Shown here: positions 1 through 6,698 of the stretch, in pieces
Numbering within the stretch: position 1 is the first letter of the stretch
Layout: each line of letters begins with the position of its first letter
IMG/VR virus record: IMGVR_UViG_3300031785_000037
Location: 1 to 29,777 of that record
Strand: one strand, 5' to 3'
DNA from: a virus
Length of the DNA: 29,777 nt
Program-made: the position numbers and the translations under genes
The notes under the pieces: generated by a model
Databases searched by the model: none
Told to the model about the DNA's origin: nothing
What the model saw: only the letters and a program-made list of their open reading frames with translations

Positions 1-782
1 TCTGCGCCTCCTCCTTGATGCTGACCAACTTTAACTGTTATTGATTCTCCGGGGGTTACAGGAATATTATTCTTCCAACCTAGACCACCTCCTGCTCCTC
101 CAGCTTTTGTCATTTGATATGGATAATAAGTGCCTGGTGCGCCTCCGGCTCCTACTGCTACAACATGAACTGAAGTAACACCAGCTGGTACAACCCAAGT
201 GTGTGTTCCAGGAGTATCAAATAATACTCCACCTGATTTTATATATGATACTGAAAATGAAGAGTTTCTTAGCTGCTCAGCTCTTCCGTCCGTAACTTTA
301 AAAGCTATATTAAAAGATCCTCCACCTGAGTCGAATCCAGGTTGAGCATTTAATGAGTCTACACCTAACGGAGTAATTGTAAACTGACTGTTAGAATCTT
401 GGATTATTCTTGCGAGATACTGTGCAGAGTCTGCTGCAGTGTGTATGAAACGAGGAGCAAACCCATCAGAGTCTGCCCCATATAACTTAATGATTGTAGG
501 ATTACCTGGTGAGTCTAGAACATAGGCAGATTGTGTAAGTGGTGCTATAAAACGAGGAGTAGCATTAACTATTGACATTCTAAACCAACCGTCACCGCCC
601 CAAACATACATGTTGTCGTTATCAACAATGTAGCTCAGTTCGCCGGTGGTGTTCGATGATCCTGTTGGTAGATCTGTTTGAAATTGCTTAGTGCCTGAAG
701 TAGCAATGTCGGCGCCTAGTTTTTCCTTTGATAGTGTACCAGCTGCGCCTAATAATTTACCTAGATTTCTTCCTCTTGACAT
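1..782 (-). CDS. Fibre/adhesin protein with glycine-rich C-terminus, 3' partial
   Basis: This open frame starts with ATG at 782 and runs off the left edge after 260 codons. The N-terminus (MSRGRNLGKLLG) and the module ending near residue 75 (NMYVWGGDGWFRMSIVN) match the shared N-terminal module of the other fibre-like proteins in this window. A cadherin-like stretch follows at about residues 80-180 (ADSDGFAPRF, then TITPLGVDSL and FKVTDG). From about residue 190 comes a segment of the type TPGTHTWVVPAGVTSVHVVA, which recalls glycine-rich C-terminal domains of phage fibres. After it glycine-rich runs begin and continue past the edge. It probably sits at the tail or capsid surface and binds host structures; the receptor is unknown. 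Its start overlaps the stop of the 81-residue gene by 22 bases. Confidence 0.85.
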   Translation of the reverse strand, partial: MSRGRNLGKLLGAAGTLSKEKLGADIATSGTKQFQTDLPTGSSNTTGELSYIVDNDNMYVWGGDGWFRMSIVNATPRFIAPLTQSAYVLDSPGNPTIIKLYGADSDGFAPRFIHTAADSAQYLARIIQDSNSQFTITPLGVDSLNAQPGFDSGGGSFNIAFKVTDGRAEQLRNSSFSVSYIKSGGVLFDTPGTHTWVVPAGVTSVHVVAVGAGGAPGTYYPYQMTKAGGAGGGLGWKNNIPVTPGESITVKVGQHQGGGA

Positions 783-1006
783 GTTGTATCCTTAGAATCT
801 CTTCTATGGCAATCTAAAATTTTCGTACATAGATGGATAGCTTCATCGTATCCATCACGAAAACGATTCTTTCTGTTACCATAGCGTTTAAACCACTTTA
901 AGCTATTTATAACAGATGATCTCTTGTCTTCAGGAATTTCGAAGTTTCTTATTAGTTCTTCGTATTGGTAACGCCAATTTAATATTTCAGCCACCGAGTT
1001 GTTCAT
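761..1006 (-). CDS. Hypothetical protein, 81 aa
   Basis: A small charged protein (MNNSVAEILNWRYQYEEL start) rich in Arg, Lys, Glu and Asp, with two Cys near the C-terminus. No domain is recognised and no membrane segment is seen. ATG at 1006 is supported by a GGAG about 8 bases upstream. It overlaps the 3' end of the HAD phosphatase gene by 20 bases and the start of the partial fibre gene by 22 bases, so it is probably translationally coupled to both. A TATAAATA box lies inside it (904-911). Its function is unknown. Confidence 0.7.
   Translation of the reverse strand: MNNSVAEILNWRYQYEELIRNFEIPEDKRSSVINSLKWFKRYGNRKNRFRDGYDEAIHLCTKILDCHRRDSKDTTCQEEEI
904..911 (-). promoter_or_regulatory. Putative T4-type late promoter box (TATAAATA)
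   Basis: An exact match on the minus strand to the T4 late consensus TATAAATA, inside the 81-residue gene and about 120 bases upstream of the fibre start at 782. Function is inferred from the match and from the structural gene downstream. In AT-rich DNA one such octamer could occur by chance. Confidence 0.35.
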
Positions 1007-1565
1007 ACACCATTCTCCAATTTGACATTTTAGGGATACCCTCAGTATTTTCAGTTTTAATGTGAGGGTGTTTCATTAAGAGGGGTTGAAGACCAAACTC
1101 AGCACCTTGTACTGCGTTCTTAACTTTGTCCTCAATCCAATATGCACCTGGGTACCATGTAGCAAATTTACCCAAGATGTCATCTTTATCTGCACCTGTA
1201 TCTAGGTACACAAACTCATCGAAAACTTCTTTACCAAAAATGTTTTGAAGATTTTTAGTTCTTAATTCTTGTGTGTATCTGTTTAGAGATAGTGAAGTTA
1301 TAACTGTAAACTTATGACCAAACTCTTCGTGTATTTTTTTAACATATTTGACTGAGTCATATAGTGGAGGTAAGAAACCAATGTTTGAAGAGTTATTGAA
1401 CTCTAATACATATTCAAATATATCTGGCATATTGTATCGATCTGCTTGATCGTATACTCTAACATCTCCTTCAGCGAAGATATTCTTTTCTCTCATCATC
1501 CAAGCATCGAATGGATCTCTCCAGTTTAGTAAAACTCCATCACAATCTGTTAATATTATACTCAT
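987..1565 (-). CDS. HAD-superfamily phosphatase, 5'(3')-deoxyribonucleotidase-like
   Basis: At 192 residues it starts with the HAD motif I, TDCDGVLLNW (Asp7 as likely nucleophile, Asp9 as acid/base). Motif II is FTVITSLS (Thr90/Ser91), and a motif IV-like YWIEDKVKN carries an acidic pair (Glu145, Asp146) for Mg2+. The compact size, with a small cap between motifs I and II, fits the mitochondrial-type 5'(3')-nucleotidase group, which dephosphorylates (d)NMPs. That would suit a phage metabolic block containing a ribonucleotide reductase. Other HAD substrates cannot be excluded. A sigma70-like promoter lies just upstream (1588-1616). Confidence 0.8.
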   Translation of the reverse strand: MSIILTDCDGVLLNWRDPFDAWMMREKNIFAEGDVRVYDQADRYNMPDIFEYVLEFNNSSNIGFLPPLYDSVKYVKKIHEEFGHKFTVITSLSLNRYTQELRTKNLQNIFGKEVFDEFVYLDTGADKDDILGKFATWYPGAYWIEDKVKNAVQGAEFGLQPLLMKHPHIKTENTEGIPKMSNWRMVYEQLGG

Positions 1566-1587
1566 AAATTTTCATTCCTTATTAGTT

Positions 1588-1616
1588 ATTATAGTACCAA
1601 TCTACCATACTTTCAA
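1588..1616 (-). promoter_or_regulatory. Sigma70-like promoter upstream of the HAD gene
   Basis: On the minus strand, TTGAAA (1611-1616) is followed by a 17-base spacer and a perfect TATAAT (1588-1593). The HAD start codon at 1565 lies about 20 bases downstream. A second, offset -35-like TTTACT lies just upstream and pairs at 17 bases with a weaker TAGATT, so two overlapping promoters are possible. It sits in a short intergenic gap after the 108-residue gene. Confidence 0.7.
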
Positions 1617-1640
1617 TCAAAAGTAAACCATTAAATGCGA

Positions 1641-1967
1641 TTAATTGCACTTTTTTTCAAGTACTGTGACATTTTTATCACTGTTTCTCCACTCTCTATG
1701 GACAGACTTAGGTATAACAACATACTCTGGTGTTCTTATTTTCCAATACGTCCAAGATCTCTTGCAGTGATTCTTATCGAACCATGCAAGAGAATCAATG
1801 AACCAAACTAAGTTATATTTTTCTTTTCGCTTCCAACCATAATTTCTGGCTGAAAACGTTTGATTTGAAGGTCCTCCTAAGAAGACGTTAAAAAGAATAG
1901 AGATCGCCACTCCTAATCTAGCAAGATACTCTTTGATACTCCTTAAACTCAATAATTTCTTCTTCAT
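1641..1967 (-). CDS. Conserved phage hypothetical protein with N-terminal membrane segment, 108 aa
   Basis: The N-terminus is basic, followed by a hydrophobic stretch at about residues 15-32 (LARLGVAISILFNVFLGG). A soluble aromatic region then contains NQTFSARNYGWKR, NLVWFIDSLAWF and HCKRSWTYWK. The Trp/Cys/His-rich region looks conserved in style, but I cannot assign a function. It overlaps the 3' end of the upstream 59-residue gene by 50 bases, which is long for this genome. The upstream sequence has only a weak ribosome-binding site, so translation may begin further in. A small membrane-anchored cytoplasmic protein is the safest description. Confidence 0.6.
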   Translation of the reverse strand: MKKKLLSLRSIKEYLARLGVAISILFNVFLGGPSNQTFSARNYGWKRKEKYNLVWFIDSLAWFDKNHCKRSWTYWKIRTPEYVVIPKSVHREWRNSDKNVTVLEKKCN

Positions 1968-2097
1968 CGGCGATCTTCTGTGGTCTCAAAACATTTTTCT
2001 TCTCAACATGTCGAATCCTCAGATTCTTATGCTGAGATTGCAACTTGTTTCTACCCTTCTTCTTATTACGCGGGTCGAATCGAGAATATTTAGTCAT
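1918..2097 (-). CDS. Small basic hypothetical protein, 59 aa
   Basis: I chose ATG at 2097 (MTKYSRFDPRNKKKGRNK) over an in-frame ATG at 2124. It lies two bases after the endolysin stop codon and gives a compact basic N-terminus. The protein is rich in Lys and Arg, then acidic near the end (IADEEEIIEFKEY). No motif is recognised. A nucleic-acid or membrane-surface role is possible but unproven. It follows the endolysin directly and overlaps the start of the 108-residue gene. Confidence 0.6.
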   Translation of the reverse strand: MTKYSRFDPRNKKKGRNKLQSQHKNLRIRHVEKKNVLRPQKIADEEEIIEFKEYQRVSC

Positions 2098-2098
2098 T

Positions 2099-2566
2099 TT
2101 ACATAAGTTCAAAATGAGGACCATCGATGAAAGGACGTCTACCTTGACTCCTTCTTAAATCGATGTATGCATTCATAGCATCTTCAGATGTTCCTTCATA
2201 AGAACGAATATCTCCTTCTGACCATGCTGCACCCCATTTGATTGCAACTCCCTTTTCTTTTGCTGCTTGCTTAAATGCGTCACAAATATCATCATATACA
2301 TTTAATTCCCAGACAACATCTGATCCGTCATATGCTACAACATCGACAGCGTGTGAAAACCCACTGTCTTGAATTAAATGTTTGGACTTCATTGTTTGAG
2401 AACGACCAGATGCAACAAGTTTTTCTTGTTCTTCTACTGTTCGGACTCCGTAAGTTACGCCAAAATCAACTTTAGTGAGTTCGATTGCTCTTTCTACGAC
2501 AGCAACCATATCTGGGTGAACTCCTTCCAGTTTTCCTTTTGATCTACTAGATAGATTAAAAGCCAT
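2099..2566 (-). CDS. Endolysin, M15-family L-Ala-D-Glu / D-Ala-D-Ala-type peptidase
   Basis: This 155-residue protein degrades peptidoglycan cross-links at lysis. The M15 zinc ligands are visible: SKH (His63), HAVD (Asp75) and a C-terminal GPHFEL (His151). VRTVEEQEKL and IKWGAAW are also typical of the phage endopeptidase group. The usual SxHxxGxAxD motif appears stretched, with about five extra residues between SKHL and HAVD. The start was set at 2566 because GGAG lies just upstream; an in-frame ATG at 2575 lacks this spacing. The ribosome-binding site lies inside the end of the glutaredoxin gene, which it overlaps by 11 bases. It has no signal peptide, so a holin or similar would be needed for export. 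Confidence 0.88.
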   Translation of the reverse strand: MAFNLSSRSKGKLEGVHPDMVAVVERAIELTKVDFGVTYGVRTVEEQEKLVASGRSQTMKSKHLIQDSGFSHAVDVVAYDGSDVVWELNVYDDICDAFKQAAKEKGVAIKWGAAWSEGDIRSYEGTSEDAMNAYIDLRRSQGRRPFIDGPHFELM

Positions 2567-2807
2567 TATCTCCATAGCCTCCTATAGTGTTTTCTATTTC
2601 TGTTGTTAATCCTTCGAAACCACCAACATGTTTCTCATTCATCCAGATTTGAGGTACTGTTCTTACACCTGGTAGTTTTTCGAAGAGCTCTACTTTATAG
2701 TGATCATTCACTATATTCTTATATTCATAATCCAGTTTGTAGTCATCACACAACTTCTTGGCACGTTCGCACCAACCACAATCTGACTTTCCGTAAATTG
2801 TTATCAT
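2556..2807 (-). CDS. Glutaredoxin
   Basis: An 83-residue thioredoxin-fold protein with the redox motif CGWC at residues 10-13, the cis-proline region VRTVPQIW, and the GG motif (HVGGFEGL) used for glutathione binding. Its length is standard for phage and bacterial glutaredoxins. Phage glutaredoxins usually act as electron donors for ribonucleotide reductase or for disulphide reduction. The class II reductase encoded here (7913-10129) has a C-terminal Cys pair that needs such a donor, so a link is plausible, though relatives of that enzyme classically use thioredoxin. Its ATG overlaps the stop of the upstream membrane-protein gene (ATGA). Confidence 0.92.
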   Translation of the reverse strand: MITIYGKSDCGWCERAKKLCDDYKLDYEYKNIVNDHYKVELFEKLPGVRTVPQIWMNEKHVGGFEGLTTEIENTIGGYGDNGF

Positions 2808-2965
2808 TCAGCCTTCCAGATAGTCCATGCTCCATAGACTATTGCTAGTCCCGCAGCAATTTTTGCTAATGGCGCTAAGAATAGAACCATTAGTCCTAGT
2901 GCTACTAATGCAGCTCCATCCCAACTTGTACGTTCTTTCATTCTATTATTAAGCCAACTTTTCAT
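2804..2965 (-). CDS. Small membrane protein, 53 aa, holin candidate
   Basis: The frame runs from ATG 2965 to TGA 2804, with a strong AGGAGG site upstream. A basic N-terminus (MKSWLNNRMKER) is followed by two hydrophobic stretches separated only by a short AKIA segment: GAALVALGLMVLFLAPLA (about 17-34) and AAGLAIVYGAWTIW (about 37-50). Size, charge and position (one gene away from the endolysin) fit a small holin or holin-like protein. No functional signature confirms this, and a general inner-membrane protein is equally possible. It is co-transcribed with glutaredoxin through an ATGA overlap. Confidence 0.7.
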   Translation of the reverse strand: MKSWLNNRMKERTSWDGAALVALGLMVLFLAPLAKIAAGLAIVYGAWTIWKAE

Positions 2966-3001
2966 ATTTGCCTCCTTAGATTACAGTTATACTTATACAT
3001 G

Positions 3002-3685
3002 TTATAAGTTCAACATCTCTTTTGTCATAATATAATCTCTAACAAAATCAGATCGAACAATGTCGACCCATTCAAAATTAATAACTCTAAAAAATCTCAT
3101 CTGTTCTACGATGCTTATAAATTTTACTATTCCGTCTTTTTCTTTTGCATTTGTAAAATCAGACTGTCTACTATCACCACAAAAAATAATTTTACACCTA
3201 TGACCAACTCTTGTAATTACAGAATCTAACTCGTGAAAGTTTAAGTTCTGCATTTCATCAACAATTATAATAGTATCATCAAATGTTATTCCTCTTATAA
3301 AAGATGTAGTATCAAAGTCAACAGCCTTAATAGTTCTTAATTTTCCCCATGCACCTACATATCCAAAGAGTTCATCACATATTGCTTTATACGGTGCCTG
3401 ATAAGGTTCTTCTTTTTCTTCCTTTGTTCCGGGTAAATGACCACCGTCTCTTGTTGAGACTATAGATCGAATTACAAGTATTCTTTTATAGTCTTGTGGA
3501 TTCTTTAGCATCATCTTAAACGCCAAATAAAGTGCAATAAATGACTTACCAGTTCCTGCACTTCCACTCAACACTAAGTTGTGTCCTTCTTCCCAAAACT
3601 CAAAAGCTTTCTTCTGATTTTCGGTAATAGGACTGATTGTCTCTAGTTCATCTAGAGCAACCCGCGCGCTCTGTCCTTTTTTCAT
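3002..3685 (-). CDS. phoH: PhoH-like P-loop ATPase
   Basis: This 227-residue protein has Walker A GSAGTGKS (residues 41-48), Walker B IIIVDEMQN (Asp143, Glu144) and a downstream IIFCGDSRQSD that matches PhoH-type motor cores. PhoH homologues are very common in marine T4-like phages and are predicted to be ATP-dependent RNA/DNA remodelling proteins. Regulation by phosphate is often proposed but not settled. Its start overlaps the stop of the FmdB-like gene (ATGA), so the two are probably coupled. The downstream gap of 36 bases carries a short inverted repeat (CTTATA/TATAAG) around the stop. Confidence 0.93.
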   Translation of the reverse strand: MKKGQSARVALDELETISPITENQKKAFEFWEEGHNLVLSGSAGTGKSFIALYLAFKMMLKNPQDYKRILVIRSIVSTRDGGHLPGTKEEKEEPYQAPYKAICDELFGYVGAWGKLRTIKAVDFDTTSFIRGITFDDTIIIVDEMQNLNFHELDSVITRVGHRCKIIFCGDSRQSDFTNAKEKDGIVKFISIVEQMRFFRVINFEWVDIVRSDFVRDYIMTKEMLNL

Positions 3686-3915
3686 GTCTTAATAGTATTA
3701 CCTGAGCCTGAGCCAGATTTAATCTGTTTGAGTTTATCTTTAAACCCATCTGGAACTTTACTTGCTAGTGAACCTACACCTGAAACAATCTTAGGTGCAG
3801 TAAGTACATGAACGAGATCTGGATCAGATCCGAGCATTTGTTGCAACTCATCCCATTTGCATACTACATCATAACTCTTTTGAGTTGCTTTATTACGCAG
3901 CGTATACGTCGGCAT
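3682..3915 (-). CDS. FmdB-like small phage protein lacking its zinc ribbon, 77 aa
   Basis: I chose ATG at 3915 because MPTYTLRNKATQKSYDVV aligns with the MPTYxxR start of FmdB-type regulatory proteins, and an AAAGGA lies upstream. An in-frame ATG at 3945 would add ten atypical residues. FmdB proteins normally carry a CxxC zinc ribbon; only one Cys is present here, so metal binding is probably lost. The middle (HVLTAPKIVSGVG) resembles phage members of this group. The C-terminal tail is Lys/Ser/Gly-rich. It overlaps the upstream 193-residue gene by 23 bases and PhoH by 4. Its function is unknown. Confidence 0.7.
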   Translation of the reverse strand: MPTYTLRNKATQKSYDVVCKWDELQQMLGSDPDLVHVLTAPKIVSGVGSLASKVPDGFKDKLKQIKSGSGSGNTIKT

Positions 3916-4474
3916 ATTCTTTTCCTTTAAACCATTCTGGTACATTACGTTTTGTCCAAACCATTTTAAATCTATCTTGTTTAGTTTGATAGTATTCTTG
4001 ATATGACTTTACTGGCTGTCCTTCATGTATACACTGTGGCTCATGTGTCATAGCAAGAGGAAACGGTGTTAGACCTCCAATTGGAATATTTTTAGGTGGT
4101 ATGGATAACACATCTTCCAGTATAGTTTGTGTACTGTGTGTCTTTTCATATCGGTATTGATACTCAATACATAAGGCCTGAAAGTGATCATAGTGCCAAG
4201 CATAGTTTCCAATACTTTTCATTGACCATGTAGTGCATGGGTGATAGTGATGGACAGCTTTGTACAAAGTATTTTCAAGATTGCTGTCAGGATGCACCCA
4301 ATAATTAACCATACGTTTACCAGACTTAGATGGTCTTTTTTCTGTATAACCATCAAGCATTCTATGTGCAGTTGACAACATTTGACCTGACTCAACAATC
4401 ATCTTTACGACGTGTTTGTCACATTGAAGCTGTGCTGCTTTGATTGGATTTTCATCCAAGATAAAAATATTCAT
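3893..4474 (-). CDS. Conserved phage hypothetical protein (MNIFILDENP family), 193 aa
   Basis: It begins MNIFILDENPIKAAQLQ, followed by CDKHVVKMIVESGQ, LSTAHRMLDG, HHYHPCTTWSMKSIGNYAWH and a C-terminal WFKGKEYADVY. This His/Cys/Trp-rich pattern belongs to a protein family found in many tailed phages. Some members may be labelled as pyrimidine-dimer glycosylases, but the sequence is not like T4 DenV and I do not assert that activity. The conserved His and Cys residues could bind metal or form an active site. It is the first gene after a strong sigma70-like promoter (4499-4527). Confidence 0.75.
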   Translation of the reverse strand: MNIFILDENPIKAAQLQCDKHVVKMIVESGQMLSTAHRMLDGYTEKRPSKSGKRMVNYWVHPDSNLENTLYKAVHHYHPCTTWSMKSIGNYAWHYDHFQALCIEYQYRYEKTHSTQTILEDVLSIPPKNIPIGGLTPFPLAMTHEPQCIHEGQPVKSYQEYYQTKQDRFKMVWTKRNVPEWFKGKEYADVYAA

Positions 4475-4498
4475 AATATACCTCTGTTGATTAATTTA

Positions 4499-4527
4499 AT
4501 TATATCAAACTTTCAATAAAATGTAAA
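4499..4527 (-). promoter_or_regulatory. Sigma70-like promoter upstream of the 193-residue gene
   Basis: On the minus strand, TTTACA (4522-4527), a 17-base spacer, then a perfect TATAAT (4499-4504) preceded by TGA, which makes an extended -10 element. It lies between the 54-residue gene and the ATG at 4474. It probably starts the transcript through the 193-residue gene, the FmdB-like gene, phoH, and perhaps the membrane protein, glutaredoxin and endolysin. Confidence 0.75.
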
Positions 4528-4532
4528 CCTTT

Positions 4533-4697
4533 TTATGCGGCCCTTTCCACAAATTTTTCTAAGTGTTTATCTATGTATTCTTTCTTAGTCTTTATTTTTT
4601 CTACGAGATCGTGTTTTCCTTCTTTTTTCATGGTTTTTGCAAATCTTTCTAGTTCAGTTGAATCTTTCTGAAGTCTTTGTATTTGTAAGTGAGTCAT
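4533..4697 (-). CDS. Small charged helical protein, 54 aa
   Basis: Starts at ATG 4697 (MTHLQIQRLQKDSTELER) and ends at TAA 4533. A GAGGAG site lies about 8 bases upstream of the start. It is rich in Lys and Glu with a heptad-like pattern, so probably a helix or short coiled coil. It has no Cys and no membrane segment. It follows the 141-residue gene after a 41-base gap and is the last gene before the promoter at 4499-4527. Its function is unknown. Confidence 0.65.
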   Translation of the reverse strand: MTHLQIQRLQKDSTELERFAKTMKKEGKHDLVEKIKTKKEYIDKHLEKFVERAA

Positions 4698-4738
4698 TAA
4701 ATTCTCCTCGTAAAGGGGTTATAGGGTTAACATTTTCA

Positions 4739-5164
4739 TTATGTAGAATCTAACAATAGTCCAGGAAATGCTTCCTCAACTACGTTTCTTGTCACTCCTT
4801 TTATTGGCTTCTTACTAACCATATCTATTACTACTTCAGCATCATCCGGATGAATACCTTCAAGTAACGCTAAGAAAAGTTTTTCTCTTTTGAATGAAGG
4901 CATAGATGCGCCGGGTCCACCTTTTACAAAATATTGAAATTGAGTATTCTGCTTCTGTAGATCAGAAGGCGTAGACTGCTCAAGATTAGGAGTAAAAGGT
5001 GGCCTACCCGGAGGTAGTAGCCAATGAATAGTAGAATCATAAGTTCCTCTAAGAACATCTTTTAGTGCCCAAGAGTCGTTATCCTTTAATATTTTTACTT
5101 TCTCATCTTTCTTCTTTTTCTTCTTTACTTCCTCAAGTACTTCAAACACTAATTTATAACTCAT
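4739..5164 (-). CDS. Conserved T4-like marine phage protein of unknown function, 141 aa
   Basis: The N-terminal part is very Lys-rich (a run of six Lys at about residues 14-19) and is followed by LKDNDSWALKDVLRGTYDST, IHWLLPPGRPPFTPN and ALLEGIHPDDAEVVIDMV. The closing part (GVTRNVVEEAFPGLL) looks like a small helical domain. The overall pattern matches a family I recall from T4-like marine phages with no known function. It overlaps the kinase-like gene by four bases and lies in the operon with RNase H, which suggests a replication-related role. That is inference from position only. Confidence 0.75.
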   Translation of the reverse strand: MSYKLVFEVLEEVKKKKKKDEKVKILKDNDSWALKDVLRGTYDSTIHWLLPPGRPPFTPNLEQSTPSDLQKQNTQFQYFVKGGPGASMPSFKREKLFLALLEGIHPDDAEVVIDMVSKKPIKGVTRNVVEEAFPGLLLDST

Positions 5165-5781
5165 TTTTCGCTCCAGTCTTTATCCCAACCTAAGTCATAA
5201 AATAACCTAAGTTGTATATTTGTCATTTTAAATATAGTCTCTTCAAATGCATAATCACCATAACCAATAAGCTCGCGATGTATCATCCACTGATCCGGAT
5301 CAAGAAACATAAGGTTTCCTTCTTTAGTTAATACCATGTTGTGGAGTGATAAGTCGCCAGGAAGAAAGTAATATCCAGCATTAATATCTCTGAGATGTTT
5401 ATTATAGATCAAACTCTGCAATTTTGTTTCTGCTAGCTTGATTTGTACAGCTAGTAAAGATGTCGGATGGAGTTTATCTTTATTTACTAGTTCTATTTTT
5501 TTAGTTTCTTTATTGTAAATTCTATCAGTTAAAAGTTGGTCAGCTGTTACGTCAACGTCAACGTACTCCATTACAATTGTTGAGAACTTATCTTTGTTAA
5601 CGGTACCAGAATTTAATAACTCGTGAACGTGTACGAGTCCCGGTATCTTTTCACAAATGTAACGATAATTATCTAACCATTCCTTTGAAAATATAGCCTG
5701 AGGTTTATATGTCTTATAAACTTTATTTTCTTCTTCATGATGCTCTATTATCGTTTTCTGACTTTCATATAACTTAATCAT
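5161..5781 (-). CDS. Protein kinase / phosphotransferase-like protein, 206 aa
   Basis: The C-terminal half carries a catalytic-loop-like PGDLSLHNMVL (Asp143, Asn148) and a metal-binding-loop-like FLDPDQW (Asp161). Together they resemble the HxDxxxxN...D pattern of aminoglycoside phosphotransferase and other kinase-like folds, with Pro-Gly in place of the usual His-Gly. A hinge-like segment VMEYVD occurs at about residues 70-75. The N-lobe is short, and no clear glycine-rich loop is visible, although a lysine in NKVYKTYK could serve. It may phosphorylate a host protein or small molecule, or be a non-catalytic relic. It is coupled by overlaps to RNase H upstream and to the 141-residue gene downstream. 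Confidence 0.65.
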   Translation of the reverse strand: MIKLYESQKTIIEHHEEENKVYKTYKPQAIFSKEWLDNYRYICEKIPGLVHVHELLNSGTVNKDKFSTIVMEYVDVDVTADQLLTDRIYNKETKKIELVNKDKLHPTSLLAVQIKLAETKLQSLIYNKHLRDINAGYYFLPGDLSLHNMVLTKEGNLMFLDPDQWMIHRELIGYGDYAFEETIFKMTNIQLRLFYDLGWDKDWSEK

Positions 5782-6629
5782 ATAAATTCTTGTACACTCT
5801 CCAATAGTCTCTTACATCTTTTATTTACTAAGTATGGAAAGACTTTTCCTCTGTTCTTCCAAGGATCTTGCCCTTCAAAATTATTTATAATACTAAGTCT
5901 TACAGGATCAGGTGTTTCTGTTAAATCTATCAATTTTTTATTTCTTAGATAGTTACGGTATATTGTATCTCCCATATCACGCTGAAGATTATCTGACTCT
6001 AGCCATGCGTCTATTTTTTTCTTAGTTACTGGTGACTGACGTCTTTCTTCTACAAATACATTATCATCTGAAAGAACATTTGGTACTCCATCACCGCCAT
6101 CACCTTTAAATATATGTTCCATAGAATATAGTCTAGGGTTCTTATGTGTCACGAATTTTTTAGTCATAGGAGAGTACTGTTTGACGTTACTATACTTTTG
6201 TAATTGAATGAAATCATGATCTGCAGATATAATCATTACCGGTTCGTTCTTACCAAACTCTTGTGTCTCTATGGCGATCTGAGCAATAACATCATCCGCT
6301 TCGCATCCTTGTTCATGCATTACTTTATACGGAAAGTTTTCTTTAATTTCTTCTCTTATCATGTTAAGAAGACGAAAGGCTTCGTTCCAGTCTATCTTAG
6401 ACTCCTCTCTACCTTTTTTTCTTTTATACTTATATTGAGGGAATACATCCTTGCGCCAGTTACCTGCACCATCTGCAACAACTACTACTTCACCGTATTC
6501 TTTACCAAACTTTTGACGATACATTCTTATAGAATTTAGTATCATATGTCTAAGTAAATTTTCTTCTACTGCCAATCTTTGTACGACGAGATTACCAATA
6601 GCTACGCCATTATAATCAATCAATATCAT
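5778..6629 (-). CDS. rnh: T4-type RNase H / 5'-3' exonuclease (FEN-like)
   Basis: This 283-residue protein has the acidic clusters of the FEN/T4 RNase H family: LIDYNG at the N-terminus, VVADGAGNWRKDVFP with a basic KYKRKKGR arch region, GCEADDVIAQIA, ISADHDFIQLQ, and GDGGDGVPNV, which corresponds to the helix-hairpin-helix/metal region. In T4 the enzyme removes RNA primers and DNA from lagging-strand fragments. T4 RNase H is 305 residues, so this one is slightly shorter. It is the first gene downstream of the promoter at 6663-6691 and overlaps the kinase-like gene by four bases. Confidence 0.92.
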   Translation of the reverse strand: MILIDYNGVAIGNLVVQRLAVEENLLRHMILNSIRMYRQKFGKEYGEVVVVADGAGNWRKDVFPQYKYKRKKGREESKIDWNEAFRLLNMIREEIKENFPYKVMHEQGCEADDVIAQIAIETQEFGKNEPVMIISADHDFIQLQKYSNVKQYSPMTKKFVTHKNPRLYSMEHIFKGDGGDGVPNVLSDDNVFVEERRQSPVTKKKIDAWLESDNLQRDMGDTIYRNYLRNKKLIDLTETPDPVRLSIINNFEGQDPWKNRGKVFPYLVNKRCKRLLESVQEFI

Positions 6630-6662
6630 GTACTACCACCTTCCATCATTATTCAATAATTT

Positions 6663-6691
6663 ATTATACCATAGTTCGATATAATTGTACA
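6663..6691 (-). promoter_or_regulatory. Sigma70-like promoter upstream of rnh
   Basis: On the minus strand TGTACA (6686-6691), 17 bases, then a perfect TATAAT (6663-6668), about 34 bases before the rnh ATG at 6629. The -35 is the weakest of the four such promoters in the window, but the spacer and position match the others. Confidence 0.6.
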
Positions 6692-6698
6692 CCATTAA

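Noticed and set aside
1625-1645. Terminator after the 108-residue gene
   Set aside because: Only a weak imperfect TGC/GCA hairpin is present, with no U-tract.
2960-3010. Terminator after phoH
   Set aside because: A CTTATA/TATAAG inverted repeat surrounds the stop, but it is AT-only and lacks a following T-run on the transcript.
5882-5889. TATAAATA inside rnh
   Set aside because: It is near the 3' end of an early-type gene, with no structural gene immediately downstream; probably chance in AT-rich DNA.
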